64,000 nucleotides of DNA, taken from assembly GCF_021283545.2 (NCBI RefSeq), contig NZ_CP128540.1, forward strand, positions 717,501-781,500. The letters are read 5' to 3'. A model generated the notes under the pieces. The model was given only the letters and a program-made list of their open reading frames with translations, had not been told where the DNA came from and did no database searches. Shown here in pieces: positions 11,345 to 21,571 of the stretch; position 1 is the stretch's first letter; each line of letters starts with the position of its first letter. Origin of the DNA: Pseudomonas alloputida (GTDB lineage: Bacteria > Pseudomonadota > Gammaproteobacteria > Pseudomonadales > Pseudomonadaceae). Position numbers and translations under genes: made by a program.

Positions 11345-11774
11345 CACCCGTATCGGCCAGAACACCGAAGTCACCCTGCACTTCGCGCTGCACCTGGAAA
11401 ACGGCGACACCGTCGACAGCACGTTCGATAAGGCCCCGGCTACTTTCAAAGTGGGTGATGGCAACCTGCTGCCGGGCTTTGAAAACGCCCTGTTCGGCTT
11501 CAAGGCCGGTGACAAGCGCACCGTGGCAGTGGCCCCGGAGAACGCGTTCGGCCAGCCTAACCCGCAGAACGTGCAGGTCATGCCGAGGTCCAACTTCGAA
11601 GGCATGGAGTTGTCCGAAGGGCTGCTGATCATCTTCAACGACGCCGCCAACACCGAGCTGCCGGGTGTGGTCAAAGCGTTCGATGACGACCAGGTCACCA
11701 TCGACTTCAATCACCCACTGGCTGGCAAGACCCTGACCTTCGAGGTGGAGATCCTCGAGGTGAAGGCCCTGTAA
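11337..11774 (+). CDS. fkpB: FKBP-type peptidyl-prolyl isomerase
   Basis: This 145-aa SlyD/FkpB-type protein is a peptidyl-prolyl cis-trans isomerase and probable folding helper. FKBP elements are [25 protein letters not shown] and the insert-in-flap segment ending [13 protein letters not shown]. It lacks the histidine-rich tail of SlyD. It overlaps lspA by 8 nt and lies 14 nt before ispH, the conserved lspA-fkpB-ispH order. Confidence 0.93.
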   Translation: MTDTRIGQNTEVTLHFALHLENGDTVDSTFDKAPATFKVGDGNLLPGFENALFGFKAGDKRTVAVAPENAFGQPNPQNVQVMPRSNFEGMELSEGLLIIFNDAANTELPGVVKAFDDDQVTIDFNHPLAGKTLTFEVEILEVKAL

Positions 11775-11788
11775 GCCTGGAGCCGAGC

Positions 11789-12736
11789 ATGCAAATCAAA
11801 CTCGCCAACCCTCGCGGCTTCTGCGCCGGGGTCGACCGGGCGATCGAGATCGTCAACCGCGCGCTGGAAGTCTTCGGCCCGCCGATCTATGTGCGCCACG
11901 AAGTGGTGCACAACAAGTTCGTGGTGGAAGACTTGCGTAACCGCGGCGCCATCTTTGTCGAAGAGCTGGACCAGGTGCCGGACGATGTCATCGTCATCTT
12001 CAGTGCCCACGGTGTTTCCCAGGCCGTGCGGCAGGAAGCTGCTGGCCGTGGCCTGAAAGTGTTCGATGCCACTTGCCCGCTGGTGACCAAGGTTCACATC
12101 GAAGTGGCCAAGTACAGCCGCGATGGCCGTGAGTGCATTCTCATCGGCCACGAAGGGCACCCGGAAGTCGAAGGCACCATGGGCCAGTACGATGCCAGCA
12201 ACGGTGGCGCCATCTACCTTGTCGAAGACGAGGAAGATGTGGCCAACCTGCAGGTGCGCGACCCGGACCACCTGGCTTTCGTCACCCAGACAACACTGTC
12301 GATGGACGACACCAGCCGCGTCATCGATGCGCTGCGTGCGCGCTTCCCGAACATCGGCGGCCCGCGCAAGGACGACATCTGCTACGCCACCCAGAACCGC
12401 CAGGATGCCGTCAAGCAACTGGCCGGCGAAAGCGACGTGGTGCTGGTGGTCGGCAGCCCGAACAGTTCCAACTCCAACCGTTTGCGTGAGCTGGCTGAGC
12501 GCATGGGCACCCCGGCCTACCTGATCGACGGTGCCGAGGACCTGCAACGCGGCTGGTTTGACCAGGCCGCGCGCATCGGCATCACCGCCGGTGCTTCTGC
12601 GCCCGAAGTGCTGGTGCGTGGCGTGATCGAACAGCTCAAGGCCTGGGGCGCCACTGGCGCTGAAGAGCTGGACGGGCGCGAAGAGAACATCACCTTTTCA
12701 ATGCCCAAAGAGCTGCGGGTTCGCTCGCTGATCTGA
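11789..12736 (+). CDS. ispH: 4-hydroxy-3-methylbut-2-enyl diphosphate reductase
   Basis: This 315-aa iron-sulfur enzyme makes IPP and DMAPP in the last step of the MEP isoprenoid pathway. The three cluster cysteines are visible in [10 protein letters not shown] (near residue 12), [10 protein letters not shown] (near 96) and [10 protein letters not shown] (near 195). Substrate-binding motifs HGVS and GSPNSSNS are present. It is the last gene of the ribF operon; a REP-like inverted repeat follows. Confidence 0.97.
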   Translation: MQIKLANPRGFCAGVDRAIEIVNRALEVFGPPIYVRHEVVHNKFVVEDLRNRGAIFVEELDQVPDDVIVIFSAHGVSQAVRQEAAGRGLKVFDATCPLVTKVHIEVAKYSRDGRECILIGHEGHPEVEGTMGQYDASNGGAIYLVEDEEDVANLQVRDPDHLAFVTQTTLSMDDTSRVIDALRARFPNIGGPRKDDICYATQNRQDAVKQLAGESDVVLVVGSPNSSNSNRLRELAERMGTPAYLIDGAEDLQRGWFDQAARIGITAGASAPEVLVRGVIEQLKAWGATGAEELDGREENITFSMPKELRVRSLI

Positions 12737-12756
12737 CGGGCAGTACCGCCGCCAAT

Positions 12757-12837
12757 GCAGGGGCTGCTTTGCAGCCCTTGCGCGACACAAGACCGCTCCT
12801 GCAATGACCGCGCTAGCAGCGGTCATTGCTCAGGTCC
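12757..12837. repeat. REP-like inverted repeats between ispH and fimT
   Basis: GCAGGGGCTGC..GCAGCCCTTGCG and CAAGACCGCTCCTGCA form one imperfect inverted pair. A second perfect hairpin, AATGACCGC/GCGGTCATT, overlaps the end of the convergent fimT gene, including its stop codon. It may end transcription from both sides, but there is no strong T run. Confidence 0.5.
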
Positions 12838-13295
12838 TCCGTAAGCAACCTGACTCTGCCGCTTGATGCCAGCACCACCTGATATCGGCTGCGAGCAGCG
12901 GCGCGTTCGCACATTTCCAGTTTTGCGCCCAACCAGCTGTTGCCCGACGTCATGGGCACGCCCAGCGCACTGAATTTGAACTGCTCACCGCGATTGCTGG
13001 TTATTTTCAGCGGCTTTGAAAGGCGCTGTTCGCGCAGCACCTGCCGGTTATGCTCCAGCACTACCCGCCACCCATTCCCCCAATTACCGTCCAGCGCCAG
13101 CACCAGCACCGGCTGACCCTGCAACAGCGCATGGCTGCGTGCACTGCGCAGCGCCTGCGCCAGATCACGGGCAGCCGCCGCCCGGTGCAGGTCATCGCTC
13201 ATTCTGGCGTAGGCCGGCATGCCCAGCTGGGTCAGCAAGACCGCCACGGCCAAGGCCGACAACATTTGTATCAGTGTTACGCCGCGTTGCTTCAC
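12813..13295 (-). CDS. fimT: FimT/GspH-like minor pseudopilin
   Basis: This 160-aa minor pilin starts MKQRGVTLIQMLSALAVAV: a short basic leader ending in Gly, then a hydrophobic helix, which is the substrate pattern of prepilin peptidase. The GspH/FimT-type C-terminal region (residues about 45-150) follows. Position +5 of the mature protein is Gln rather than the Glu that most pilins need for assembly. It is divergent from pilVWXE, so the cluster has its own promoters in the 110-nt gap. Confidence 0.85.
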   Translation of the reverse strand: MKQRGVTLIQMLSALAVAVLLTQLGMPAYARMSDDLHRAAAARDLAQALRSARSHALLQGQPVLVLALDGNWGNGWRVVLEHNRQVLREQRLSKPLKITSNRGEQFKFSALGVPMTSGNSWLGAKLEMCERAAARSRYQVVLASSGRVRLLTEDLSNDRC

Positions 13296-13404
13296 CGTGC
13301 ATTCCTCCCTGGACGTGCTTGGCTATAGCTTCCTGGCGGTTGGACAAGAGGTCCAGTCGCCCAAGTTGAAAGCAATGACGGGAAAAGTCGCAGGAGGTGC
13401 AGGG

Positions 13405-13587
13405 ATGCACGCAAGGCAAGGGGGCATGACGCTTCTGGAAGTGTTGTTGGCGGTTGTGGTCGTGGCTGTGGGTATGTTCGCCGCAGCGGGGCTGCAATTG
13501 CAGGCATTGCAGGCTGTGGACAGTGCGCGGCGCAATGGGCAGGCGGCAATGGCGGCGCACAGCGAGCATGAACGGGGGCGTCGATGA
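13405..13587 (+). CDS. pilV: Short PilV-like minor pilin
   Basis: This protein is only 60 aa. It has the type IV prepilin start GGMTLLEVLLAVVVVAVGMF with Glu5 present, then about 30 residues, and stops. PilV proteins are usually about 180 aa with a globular C-terminal domain, so that domain is missing. A good RBS (AGGAGG, 13392-13397) and a 4-nt overlap with pilW suggest it is still translated. It may be a decayed gene kept for coupling, or a helix-only pilin. Confidence 0.65.
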   Translation: MHARQGGMTLLEVLLAVVVVAVGMFAAAGLQLQALQAVDSARRNGQAAMAAHSEHERGRR

Positions 13588-14228
13588 GGCGCGGCCAACT
13601 TGGTTTTGGTTTGGTTGAGCTGATGTTGGCGCTGACTATCGGGTTGATGCTGTTGGCGGCCGCCAGTCAGCTCTTTGCATCGGCTCAACAGGCCTGGCGC
13701 CTGCAAAGTACTGCGCTGCGCATGCAGGATGAGGCGCGGCAGGCGTTGCTGCGCATGGCCCAGGATATTCGCATGGCCGGCATGTTTGGCTGTTTGCGCC
13801 TGAAACCTTCCGATTTCGATGACCCGGCATTACAGCAGGTCTTCGCTCGCCCCCTGGTGATCGAAGCGTCCACCCTCAGCCTGATCGTGGCGGAGTTGCC
13901 TGGGCAAGCTGGCCGACCTGACTGGTTTCTGCACACCGATTGCCTGACCGAAGTGTCTGTCGATGCAGCACGCAAGGCTGGGGACCTACTGGTGTACCCG
14001 GTCAGCAGGTATGTCTACCAGCTCCAGGACGATAAGCTGAGGTTCAAACGCGGAAACAGCAAATTTCAACCGTTGGTTGATAATGTGCAGGCGATGCGTG
14101 TGGAGCGTGTGCAGATGGTGGGGGGAGAACGGGTGGATATCAGCCTGACACTCTACGAACCCACGCTCAAGGTTCAGCAGCGCCATGAGTTGAGCGTCGC
14201 AATCCGCAACCCGGTCCCCGCTTCATGA
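13584..14228 (+). CDS. pilW: PilW-like minor pilin
   Basis: This 214-aa prepilin has the leader MRRGQLG followed by FGLVELMLALTIGLMLL, with Glu5 retained. PilW belongs to the priming complex at the tip of the type IV pilus. It overlaps the short pilV by 4 nt and pilX by 4 nt. Two cysteines (near residues 72 and 115) could form the disulfide common in this family. Confidence 0.82.
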   Translation: MRRGQLGFGLVELMLALTIGLMLLAAASQLFASAQQAWRLQSTALRMQDEARQALLRMAQDIRMAGMFGCLRLKPSDFDDPALQQVFARPLVIEASTLSLIVAELPGQAGRPDWFLHTDCLTEVSVDAARKAGDLLVYPVSRYVYQLQDDKLRFKRGNSKFQPLVDNVQAMRVERVQMVGGERVDISLTLYEPTLKVQQRHELSVAIRNPVPAS

Positions 14229-14689
14229 CTCACCAGCGTGGCGTGGTTCTTCTACTGGCCTTGGTCCTGAGCGTCCTGCTGGGCCTGCTTGCCACATCTG
14301 CCCTGCGCGACGCGCTGGTGGAAACGCGGATGACCGGCTACCTGAGCGATGGCCTGATGGCGCTGGAAGAGGCTGAGGCCACTTTGCTGGCCGGGGTACG
14401 CGAACTTGAACGGGCGCCCCCTGACGCTTGTAGCGCGTGCCCGCCACCGCCCAGGCCGCACGATCTGATTGGGCAGTGGCAAAGTACCCAGACCGGCTTT
14501 TTCCAGCTGCAGAACCTGGGTGTCAGCGAACGTGCCGCGCACATGCCCGAAGGGCAGCCGGTTAGCCTGTTCCGGATTACCGCCGTCAGCAAGCAAAGCC
14601 GCTCACGGCATGTGCTGGAAGCGGTCTACGCCATGGCCGGCAATCAAACCCAACGCATCACCTGGCGACAAAGATTGCGAGGAGACTGA
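14225..14689 (+). CDS. pilX: PilX-like minor pilin
   Basis: This 154-aa protein has the PilX N-terminal pattern QRGVVLLLALVLSVLLGLLA: a hydrophobic helix without Glu5, as is common in PilX/GspK-type tip proteins. A CSAC pair lies near residue 63. The gene overlaps pilW by 4 nt and is separated from pilE by 1 nt. In P. aeruginosa, pilY1 follows pilX; here it does not. Confidence 0.78.
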   Translation: MTHQRGVVLLLALVLSVLLGLLATSALRDALVETRMTGYLSDGLMALEEAEATLLAGVRELERAPPDACSACPPPPRPHDLIGQWQSTQTGFFQLQNLGVSERAAHMPEGQPVSLFRITAVSKQSRSRHVLEAVYAMAGNQTQRITWRQRLRGD

Positions 14690-14690
14690 C

Positions 14691-15080
14691 ATGCAGCAAG
14701 GCTTGAGCCTGATCGAGTTGTTGATTGTGCTGGCCGTGACCGGCATTCTGGCAGCCATTGCCTACCCCAGTTACAGCGACCAGCTTCGGCGAGCCGCACG
14801 CAGCGAAGTGGTTGGCCTGCTGCATGATGCCGCCCTGCGCCTGGAGCGCCACCGCGTGCGCACTGGCCAATACGCCGAGGGCGACCTGGTCTTGCCCGAA
14901 GGTACCCGCTACTACAGCCTTCAGGCCCAGCGCGACAGTGACACCTTCACGCTGCGCGCCCGGCGGCTACCGCATGGGCTGATGGCACAGGATGGCTGTG
15001 GCGATTTCCAGCTCGACCAGGCTGGCGTGCAGCACAATCCGGGCGCCGTTGAGCACAGCACGCACTGTTGGGGAAGTTGA
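14691..15080 (+). CDS. pilE: PilE-like minor pilin
   Basis: This 129-aa prepilin has the classical start MQQGLSLIELLIVLAVTGIL (Glu5 present) and AAIAYPSY after the helix, plus a C-terminal cysteine pair at CGDF and CWGS. The start is set by GAGGAG 6-11 nt upstream of 14691. It is the last gene of the minor-pilin operon. Confidence 0.85.
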   Translation: MQQGLSLIELLIVLAVTGILAAIAYPSYSDQLRRAARSEVVGLLHDAALRLERHRVRTGQYAEGDLVLPEGTRYYSLQAQRDSDTFTLRARRLPHGLMAQDGCGDFQLDQAGVQHNPGAVEHSTHCWGS

Positions 15081-15134
15081 AGGTTCAATGATGCCCGGTG
15101 CATCGCGGTTTTACTTCAGGTGTTGGATCGACAG

Positions 15135-16232
15135 ATGAGCAAGCAAGTAGTGGTGGTTGGCGGCGGGGTGATCGGCCTGCTGACGGCATTCAACCTGGCA
15201 GCCAAGGTCGGCCAGGTGGTGGTGTGCGATCAGGGCGAGGTTGGCCGAGAGTCGTCCTGGGCTGGCGGAGGCATTGTCTCGCCGTTGTACCCGTGGCGCT
15301 ACAGCCCCGCCGTGACCGCTCTGGCGCACTGGTCGCAGGACTTTTATCCACAGCTGGGCGAGCGTCTGTTCGCCAGCACCGGTGTCGACCCGGAAGTTCA
15401 CACCACCGGGCTGTACTGGCTCGACCTGGACGACGAGGCCGAAGCGTTGGCCTGGGCCGCGCGCGAGCAGCGGCCGCTCAGTGCCGTGGATATTTCGGCG
15501 GCCTACGATGCGGTGCCGGTGCTGGGCCCGGGCTTCAAGCACGCCATCTACATGGCTGGTGTGGCCAATGTGCGCAACCCACGCTTGGTCAAGTCGCTGA
15601 AGGCGGCGTTGCTGGCGCTGCCGAACGTGAGCTTGCGCGAACACTGCCAGATCACCGGCTTCGTGCAGGAAAAGGGGCGCGTGACTGGTGTACAGACGGC
15701 TGATGGCGTACTGGCGGCGGATGAGGTTGTGCTCAGCGCAGGCGCCTGGAGTGGCGACCTGTTGCGTACCCTTGGCCTTGAACTGCCGGTGGAGCCCGTG
15801 AAGGGCCAGATGATTCTGTTCAAGTGTGCTGAAGACTTCTTGCCGAGCATGGTGCTGGCCAAGGGGCGCTATGCAATCCCGCGACGTGACGGGCACATTC
15901 TGGTAGGGAGCACGCTGGAACACGCCGGGTATGACAAGACCCCGACCGCGGATGCGCTGGAAAGCCTGAAGGCATCGGCGGTGGAGTTGTTGCCTGAGCT
16001 TGAAGGCGCGACAGTGGTGGCGCACTGGGCGGGACTGCGGCCGGGGTCGCCAGAAGGCATCCCTTACATTGGGCCTGTGCCAGGGCATGAAGGGTTGTGG
16101 CTGAACTGCGGGCATTATCGCAATGGGCTGGTGCTGGCGCCGGCTTCGTGCCAGCTGTTTACCGATTTGCTGACAGGGGCCGAGCCGATTATCGACCCGG
16201 CGCCGTATGCGCCAGAAGGGCGTTTGGGCTGA
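15135..16232 (+). CDS. thiO: Glycine oxidase ThiO (FAD-dependent)
   Basis: This 365-aa D-amino-acid-oxidase-family flavoenzyme makes iminoglycine for the thiazole of thiamine. The FAD-binding Rossmann motif VVVGGGVIGL is at residues 5-14. The family C-terminal segment WAGLRPGSPEGIPYIGPV, followed by NCGHYRNGLVLAP, is present. The ATG at 15135 places the Rossmann motif at the normal distance; a GTG at 15120 is also in frame. A perfect REP palindrome follows. Confidence 0.92.
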   Translation: MSKQVVVVGGGVIGLLTAFNLAAKVGQVVVCDQGEVGRESSWAGGGIVSPLYPWRYSPAVTALAHWSQDFYPQLGERLFASTGVDPEVHTTGLYWLDLDDEAEALAWAAREQRPLSAVDISAAYDAVPVLGPGFKHAIYMAGVANVRNPRLVKSLKAALLALPNVSLREHCQITGFVQEKGRVTGVQTADGVLAADEVVLSAGAWSGDLLRTLGLELPVEPVKGQMILFKCAEDFLPSMVLAKGRYAIPRRDGHILVGSTLEHAGYDKTPTADALESLKASAVELLPELEGATVVAHWAGLRPGSPEGIPYIGPVPGHEGLWLNCGHYRNGLVLAPASCQLFTDLLTGAEPIIDPAPYAPEGRLG

Positions 16233-16239
16233 GGACCTC

Positions 16240-16283
16240 TTCGCGGGTAAACCCGCTCCTACGCGAGCGGGTTTACCCGCGAA
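16240..16283. repeat. Perfect REP palindrome
   Basis: TTCGCGGGTAAACCCGCTC (16240-16258) faces its exact reverse complement GAGCGGGTTTACCCGCGAA (16265-16283) across a 6-nt spacer. It sits between the convergent thiO and amidase genes and could form a strong hairpin at the 3' ends of both transcripts. Confidence 0.85.
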
Positions 16284-16308
16284 AGGGCCGCAGAAGCCAA
16301 TACAGATT

Positions 16309-17718
16309 TCAGCCAGTAATCGGTGCTTGCAGGTGCCGGCTCGGATAATGCTGCTCATACACCTTGCACACCCGCAGCACTTGCTCATCAGCAAAGCGCC
16401 CGGCCACCACCTGCAGGCCCACCGGCAACCCCTCGCGGGTGAACCCGCAGGGTACCGAGGCCGCCGGCTGTTGGGTCAGGTTGAACGGATAGCTTAACGG
16501 CGTCCACTCCATCCATTGCGCCATCCCCGACCCAGGCGGCACGTTGTGTCCGGCTTCGAACGCCACCAACGGCAGCATCGGCGATACCAGCACGTCATAT
16601 CGCTGATGAAAGGCATTCATCTTCGCAATCAATTCTGCCCGTGCCTCAAGCGCCTGGGTGTATTCGCCAAGGCTGATCTGTGCACCTTGTTCGGCAATCC
16701 AGCGCAGCCCCGGGTCAAGCAACGCTTTCTGCTCATCGCTCAAGGCACTGGCCAACCGCGCCGCGCCGGCAAACCACAGGGTGTTGAAGGTTTCCAGCGG
16801 GTCGCTGAAGCCCGGGTCCACTTCCTCTACCTGCGCACCCAGCCGCGCCAGGCGCTGCACCGCTTGCGCCACCAGTGCCTGGATCTGTGGGTCGACCTGC
16901 ACGTAACCGAAGTTGGCGCTGTAGGCGATGCGTAGGCCGCTCAGATCTTGCTGCTGGCTGAGCCACGGCGCCTGCCGGGGTGCGCCGGCCAAACCGTCGC
17001 GGGCATCGGGGCGCGCTACGCAGTCGAGCATCAGCACCGAGTCGTCCACGGTACGCGTCATCGGCCCCAGGTGCGACAGCACGGTCATGGCGCTGGCCGG
17101 CCATTGCGGCACATAGCCGAAGGTCGGTTTGATGCCGAAGGTGCCGGTGAAGGCGCAAGGGATGCGAATCGAACCACCGGCATCGCTGCCCTGATGCAGC
17201 ACCCCCAGGTTCAGCGCGGCGGCTGCCGCAGCACCACCAGACGAACCACCGGCAGTCAGCCTGGTGTCCCACGGGTTGCGAGTGATGCCGTACAGCGGGT
17301 TGTCGGTCACCCCTTTCCAGCCGAACTCTGGCGTGGTGGTCTTGCCCACCAGCACTGCACCGGCTTCACGCATGAAGGCGCTGAAGGGCGCATCGATTTC
17401 CCACGGCCCGGCACCCGAGGTAGTACGCGAGCCCTTGCGGGTAGGCATGCCGCGGGTCAGGGTCAGGTCCTTGATCGAGGCGGGTACGCCATCCAGTCGG
17501 CCACAGGGTTGGCCACGTTGCCAGCGCTGTTCGCTGGCACGGGCGGCGGCGCGGGCGCCTTCGCCGTCGACATGGCAGAAGGCGTTGACCGCCGGGTTAT
17601 GCAGGTCGATACGCGCCAGCACATCGTCGACCACCTCGACGGGTGACAACTGGCGGCGATGGTACAGTTCGAGCAGTTCGACGGCGGTGAGTTCGCCAAT
17701 CGCGGTTTTCTGGGTCAT
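16309..17718 (-). CDS. Amidase-signature family hydrolase
   Basis: This 469-aa protein hydrolyses an amide to a carboxylate and ammonia; the substrate is not evident. The catalytic triad of the family can be placed: Lys83 in SIKDL, cis-Ser160 in GGSSGG and nucleophile Ser183 in GSDAGGSIRIP. The start at 17718 (MTQKTAI) gives the usual length and leaves 1 nt after the upstream carbamoylase gene, so they are co-transcribed. Its place at the end of a transporter operon suggests it releases ammonia or an acid from an imported amide. Confidence 0.88.
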   Translation of the reverse strand: MTQKTAIGELTAVELLELYHRRQLSPVEVVDDVLARIDLHNPAVNAFCHVDGEGARAAARASEQRWQRGQPCGRLDGVPASIKDLTLTRGMPTRKGSRTTSGAGPWEIDAPFSAFMREAGAVLVGKTTTPEFGWKGVTDNPLYGITRNPWDTRLTAGGSSGGAAAAAALNLGVLHQGSDAGGSIRIPCAFTGTFGIKPTFGYVPQWPASAMTVLSHLGPMTRTVDDSVLMLDCVARPDARDGLAGAPRQAPWLSQQQDLSGLRIAYSANFGYVQVDPQIQALVAQAVQRLARLGAQVEEVDPGFSDPLETFNTLWFAGAARLASALSDEQKALLDPGLRWIAEQGAQISLGEYTQALEARAELIAKMNAFHQRYDVLVSPMLPLVAFEAGHNVPPGSGMAQWMEWTPLSYPFNLTQQPAASVPCGFTREGLPVGLQVVAGRFADEQVLRVCKVYEQHYPSRHLQAPITG

Positions 17719-17719
17719 T

Positions 17720-18997
17720 TCAACGGGCTCCCGGGTTGGCGGCCTGGAACATGGCGCGCAACAGGACGTCGCAACCATCGGCCAGGTCCTGGGGCGCGGC
17801 ATTTTCGATTTCGTTGTGGCTGATGCCGCCTTCGCATGGCACGAAGATCATCCCGGCCGGGCCCAGCTCGGCGAGGAAGATCGCATCGTGACCGGCGCCG
17901 CTGACGATATCCATGTGGCTCAGGCCCAGCGCACGCGCCCCCTGGCGCACGGCATCCACACACTGCTCGGCGAAGTACAGTGGCGGGAAGTCGGCTGTCG
18001 GGGTCAGCTGATAGCTCAGGCCATTTTTCGCCGTGCTGTTTTCGATGGCTGCGCGCACTTCGCTGACCATGACGTCGAGGTGCCCAGGGTCGAGGTGGCG
18101 CAGGTCGATGGTCATGTGTACCTGGCCGGGGATGACGTTGCGCGAACCTGGATGCAGGGTCAGGCAGCCGACCGTGCCGCAGGCATGTGGCTGGTGCGCG
18201 TGAGCGACGCGGTTGACCGCAGCCACCACCTCGGCTGCGCCGACCAATGCGTCCTTGCGCAGGTGCATGGGTGTGGGGCCTGCATGCGCCTCGACGCCGG
18301 TAAGGGTCAGGTCGAACCATTTTTGCCCCAGGCAGCCCTGGACCACGCCGATGGTGGTGCGTTGGTCTTCCAGCACCGGGCCTTGTTCGATATGTGCTTC
18401 GAAGTAGGCGCCCACGGCATGCCCGGTAGGCACGCGTGGGCCGGCGTAGCCGATGCGCTGCAACTCAGCGCCGACCGACAGACCTTGGTCATCGACCTTG
18501 TCCAGGGTTTCCTGCAGGCCGAATTTACCGGCAAACACGCCCGAGCCCATCATGCAGGGCGGGAAGCGCGAACCTTCTTCGTTGGTCCATACCACCACTT
18601 CCAGCGGGGCTTCGGTGGTCAGGTGCAGGTCGTTGAGCGTGCGCATCACTTCGAGGCCGGCCATGACGCCGTAGCAGCCATCGAACTTGCCGCCGGTGGG
18701 TTGGGTGTCGATGTGGCTGCCGGTCATGATGGGCGGCAGGGCAGGGTTGCGCCCTGGGCGGCGGGCGAAGATATTGCCGATGGCGTCGACGCTGACCGTG
18801 CAGCCGGCCTCCTCGCACCAATGGACGAACAGGTCGCGAGCCTGGCGGTCGAGGTCGGTCAGGGCCAGGCGGCATACGCCGCCCTTGGCGGTGGCGCCGA
18901 GTTGGGCCAGGTCCATCAATGATTGCCACAGGCGCTCGCGGTTGATCAGAGGGCCTTGGCCGAGCAGGTGCTGCGAGGGATCGATGCGGGTGTTCAT
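17720..18997 (-). CDS. M20 family N-carbamoyl-amino-acid hydrolase / allantoate amidohydrolase
   Basis: This 425-aa zinc hydrolase belongs to the HyuC/AllC subgroup, which removes carbamoyl or ureido groups. Metal ligands can be seen: His95 and Asp106 within GSHIDTQPTGGKFDG, with Glu140-Glu141 in TNEEGSRF as catalytic and ligand acids; a late His lies in SGAGHDA. The exact substrate (allantoate, N-carbamoyl amino acid or ureidoglycolate) cannot be told from sequence. It lies between livF and the amidase on the same strand. Confidence 0.87.
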   Translation of the reverse strand: MNTRIDPSQHLLGQGPLINRERLWQSLMDLAQLGATAKGGVCRLALTDLDRQARDLFVHWCEEAGCTVSVDAIGNIFARRPGRNPALPPIMTGSHIDTQPTGGKFDGCYGVMAGLEVMRTLNDLHLTTEAPLEVVVWTNEEGSRFPPCMMGSGVFAGKFGLQETLDKVDDQGLSVGAELQRIGYAGPRVPTGHAVGAYFEAHIEQGPVLEDQRTTIGVVQGCLGQKWFDLTLTGVEAHAGPTPMHLRKDALVGAAEVVAAVNRVAHAHQPHACGTVGCLTLHPGSRNVIPGQVHMTIDLRHLDPGHLDVMVSEVRAAIENSTAKNGLSYQLTPTADFPPLYFAEQCVDAVRQGARALGLSHMDIVSGAGHDAIFLAELGPAGMIFVPCEGGISHNEIENAAPQDLADGCDVLLRAMFQAANPGAR

Positions 18998-19040
18998 GGT
19001 TCATCTCTCCTGAAATTACTGGGTTGCTTGTACCGGCCTA

Positions 19041-19067
19041 TTCGCGGGTGAACCCGCTCCTACAAAG
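19041..19067. repeat. Single REP unit
   Basis: TTCGCGGGTGAACCCGCTCC and TACAAAGG form a REP unit in the 106-nt gap between livF and the carbamoylase gene. It may mark mRNA processing inside the operon. Confidence 0.7.
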
Positions 19068-19103
19068 GCCTGGCAGTGGCCGGTACAGGTAAGCACGGTC
19101 GGG

Positions 19104-19798
19104 TCAGGCGCTAAGGGCCAGGTAACGGTTCTTGATGCTCGGGTCCTCGCGGAACTGCGCCGCACTGCCCTGGTAAGCGACGCGGCCCTGCTCCAGCACA
19201 TAGTGGCGATCAGCAAGGGCATCGCAGACCATTAGGTTCTGCTCTACCAGCAGGATCGACAGCCCTTCGTCCTTGATCCGTCGCAGGATCTTCACCAGTT
19301 CATCGACAATCACCGGGGCCAGGCCTTCGGTGGGCTCGTCGAGGATCAGCAGCCTGGGGCCGTTGAGCAGGGCGCGGGCGATGGCCAACATTTGCTGCTC
19401 GCCACCGGACAGGGCGAAACCACCGTTGCGGCGCCGCTCCTTCAGGCGCGGGAACATGCTGTAGACGTCCTCCAGCTGCCAGCGACTGGTCTTGCGCACG
19501 GCAATCTTCAGGTTCTCCTCCACGCTGAGCTGGCGGAAAATGCCGCGGTGCTCCGGCACCAGAGCAATGCCGAGCCGGGCGATATCGAAAATTTCGCGGC
19601 CGACCAACTGCTGGCCGTTGAAGCTGATCTGCCCCTGTCGTGGGCGGACAATGCCAAGGATGCTGCGCAAGGTGGTGGTCTTGCCTGCGCCGTTGCGCCC
19701 CAGCAGCGTTACCAGTTCGCCTGCCTCGACCTTGAGCGAGACGCCTTCGAGCACATGGCTCTTGTCGTAGTAGGAATGGATCGAATCGACGTTGAGCA

Positions 19799-19799
<1 letters not shown>
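19104..19799 (-). CDS. livF: ABC transporter ATP-binding protein, LivF type
   Basis: This 231-aa ATPase has Walker A GRNGAGKTT (near residue 34), signature LSGGEQQ and Walker B LLILDEPTEGLAP. It belongs to the branched-chain amino acid/urea/amide (HAAT) family, which uses two ATPases and two permeases. It overlaps livG by 1 nt. Neighbouring amide hydrolases suggest an amide or ureide rather than leucine as substrate. Confidence 0.92.
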
Positions 19800-20550
<751 letters not shown>

Positions 20551-20551
<1 letters not shown>

Positions 20552-21570
20552 TACAGGGTCTCCTTGGTCTTGGCCTGGGGTTTGTCATCGGCATTGCGCG
20601 TGGCCAGCAGGCGCTTGCCCAGTTCGGTCAGGCCGCCCCACAGGCCGCCACGCATGAACACCACCACCAGAATCAGGATCACCCCCAGCAGCATCAGCCA
20701 GCGTGGCCAAAGCTCCGACAGCACGTCACCCAGCAGCACGATGGCGCCGGCCCCCAGCAGCGAGCCGAACAATGAGCCGGTGCCGCCGACGATGGTCATG
20801 ATCAGGATGTTCTCGCTCATCATCAGGTCGATGTTCGACAGCGGCGCAAAGTGCAGCAGCATGGCGTACAGCGCCCCGGCGATGCCGGTGATGGCGCCCG
20901 ACAGCATGAACACCAGAATCTTGAAATGGCGGGTGTCGTAGCCGATGGCGGCGGCGCGGGTCTCGTTCTCACGGATAGCCAGCAGGGTGCTGCCGAATGG
21001 CGAACGGATCACCCGCAGGGCTGCGGCGAAGATCAACAGGAACAGCACCGCGACGAACACATAGAAGTGCCGTGGGTCGGCCAGGTCGACTAGCACATGG
21101 CCGGCGATTTCGATATTCGGCCGTGGCACATCAAGCAGGCCGTTGTCACCGCCGGTCCAGCCGCTGAGGGTATAGGCCAGGAAGTAGGCCATCTGGCTGA
21201 AGGCCAGGGTCAGCATGACGAAGTAGATGCCCGTGCGACGGATCGCCAGTGCGCCCACCAGCAGCGCGAGGAAGGCGCCGAACACTGCTGCGCCAAGCAG
21301 CGCGGCGAACATGCCCCACTGCAGGTGGATCATCAGCAGCGCTGCGCCATAGGCGCCCACGCCAAAGAAGATGCCCTGGCCGAACGACAGCAGTCCGGTG
21401 TAGCCGAGCAGCAGGTTGCAGGCCAGTGCGGCCATGGCAAAGATCAGGATCTCGGTGGCCAGGGTGGCCGAGGGCAGCAACAGCGGCAGCGCCACCAGGC
21501 TGGCAACTACCAGCGACAGCAGCGCCGGGGCGCGGCCCTTGGCGACTGGCAATGGGTTTTTCTCGCTCAT
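20551..21570 (-). CDS. livM: ABC transporter permease, LivM type
   Basis: This 339-aa inner-membrane permease has 8-10 predicted helices and the LivM motifs LLGYTGLLSFGQGIFFGVGAY and SPFGSTLLAIRENETRAAAIGY. It starts 1 nt after the livH stop and overlaps livG. Confidence 0.92.
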
Positions 21571-21571
21571 C

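Noticed and set aside
12813..15080. Type II secretion pseudopilin operon
   Set aside because: Gene order fimT, pilV, pilW, pilX, pilE and the PilX/PilW sequences fit type IV pilus minor pilins better; no gsp genes are nearby.
17264..18922. 552-codon plus-strand frame across the amidase and carbamoylase genes
   Set aside because: Crosses two well-supported minus-strand genes; no known domain.
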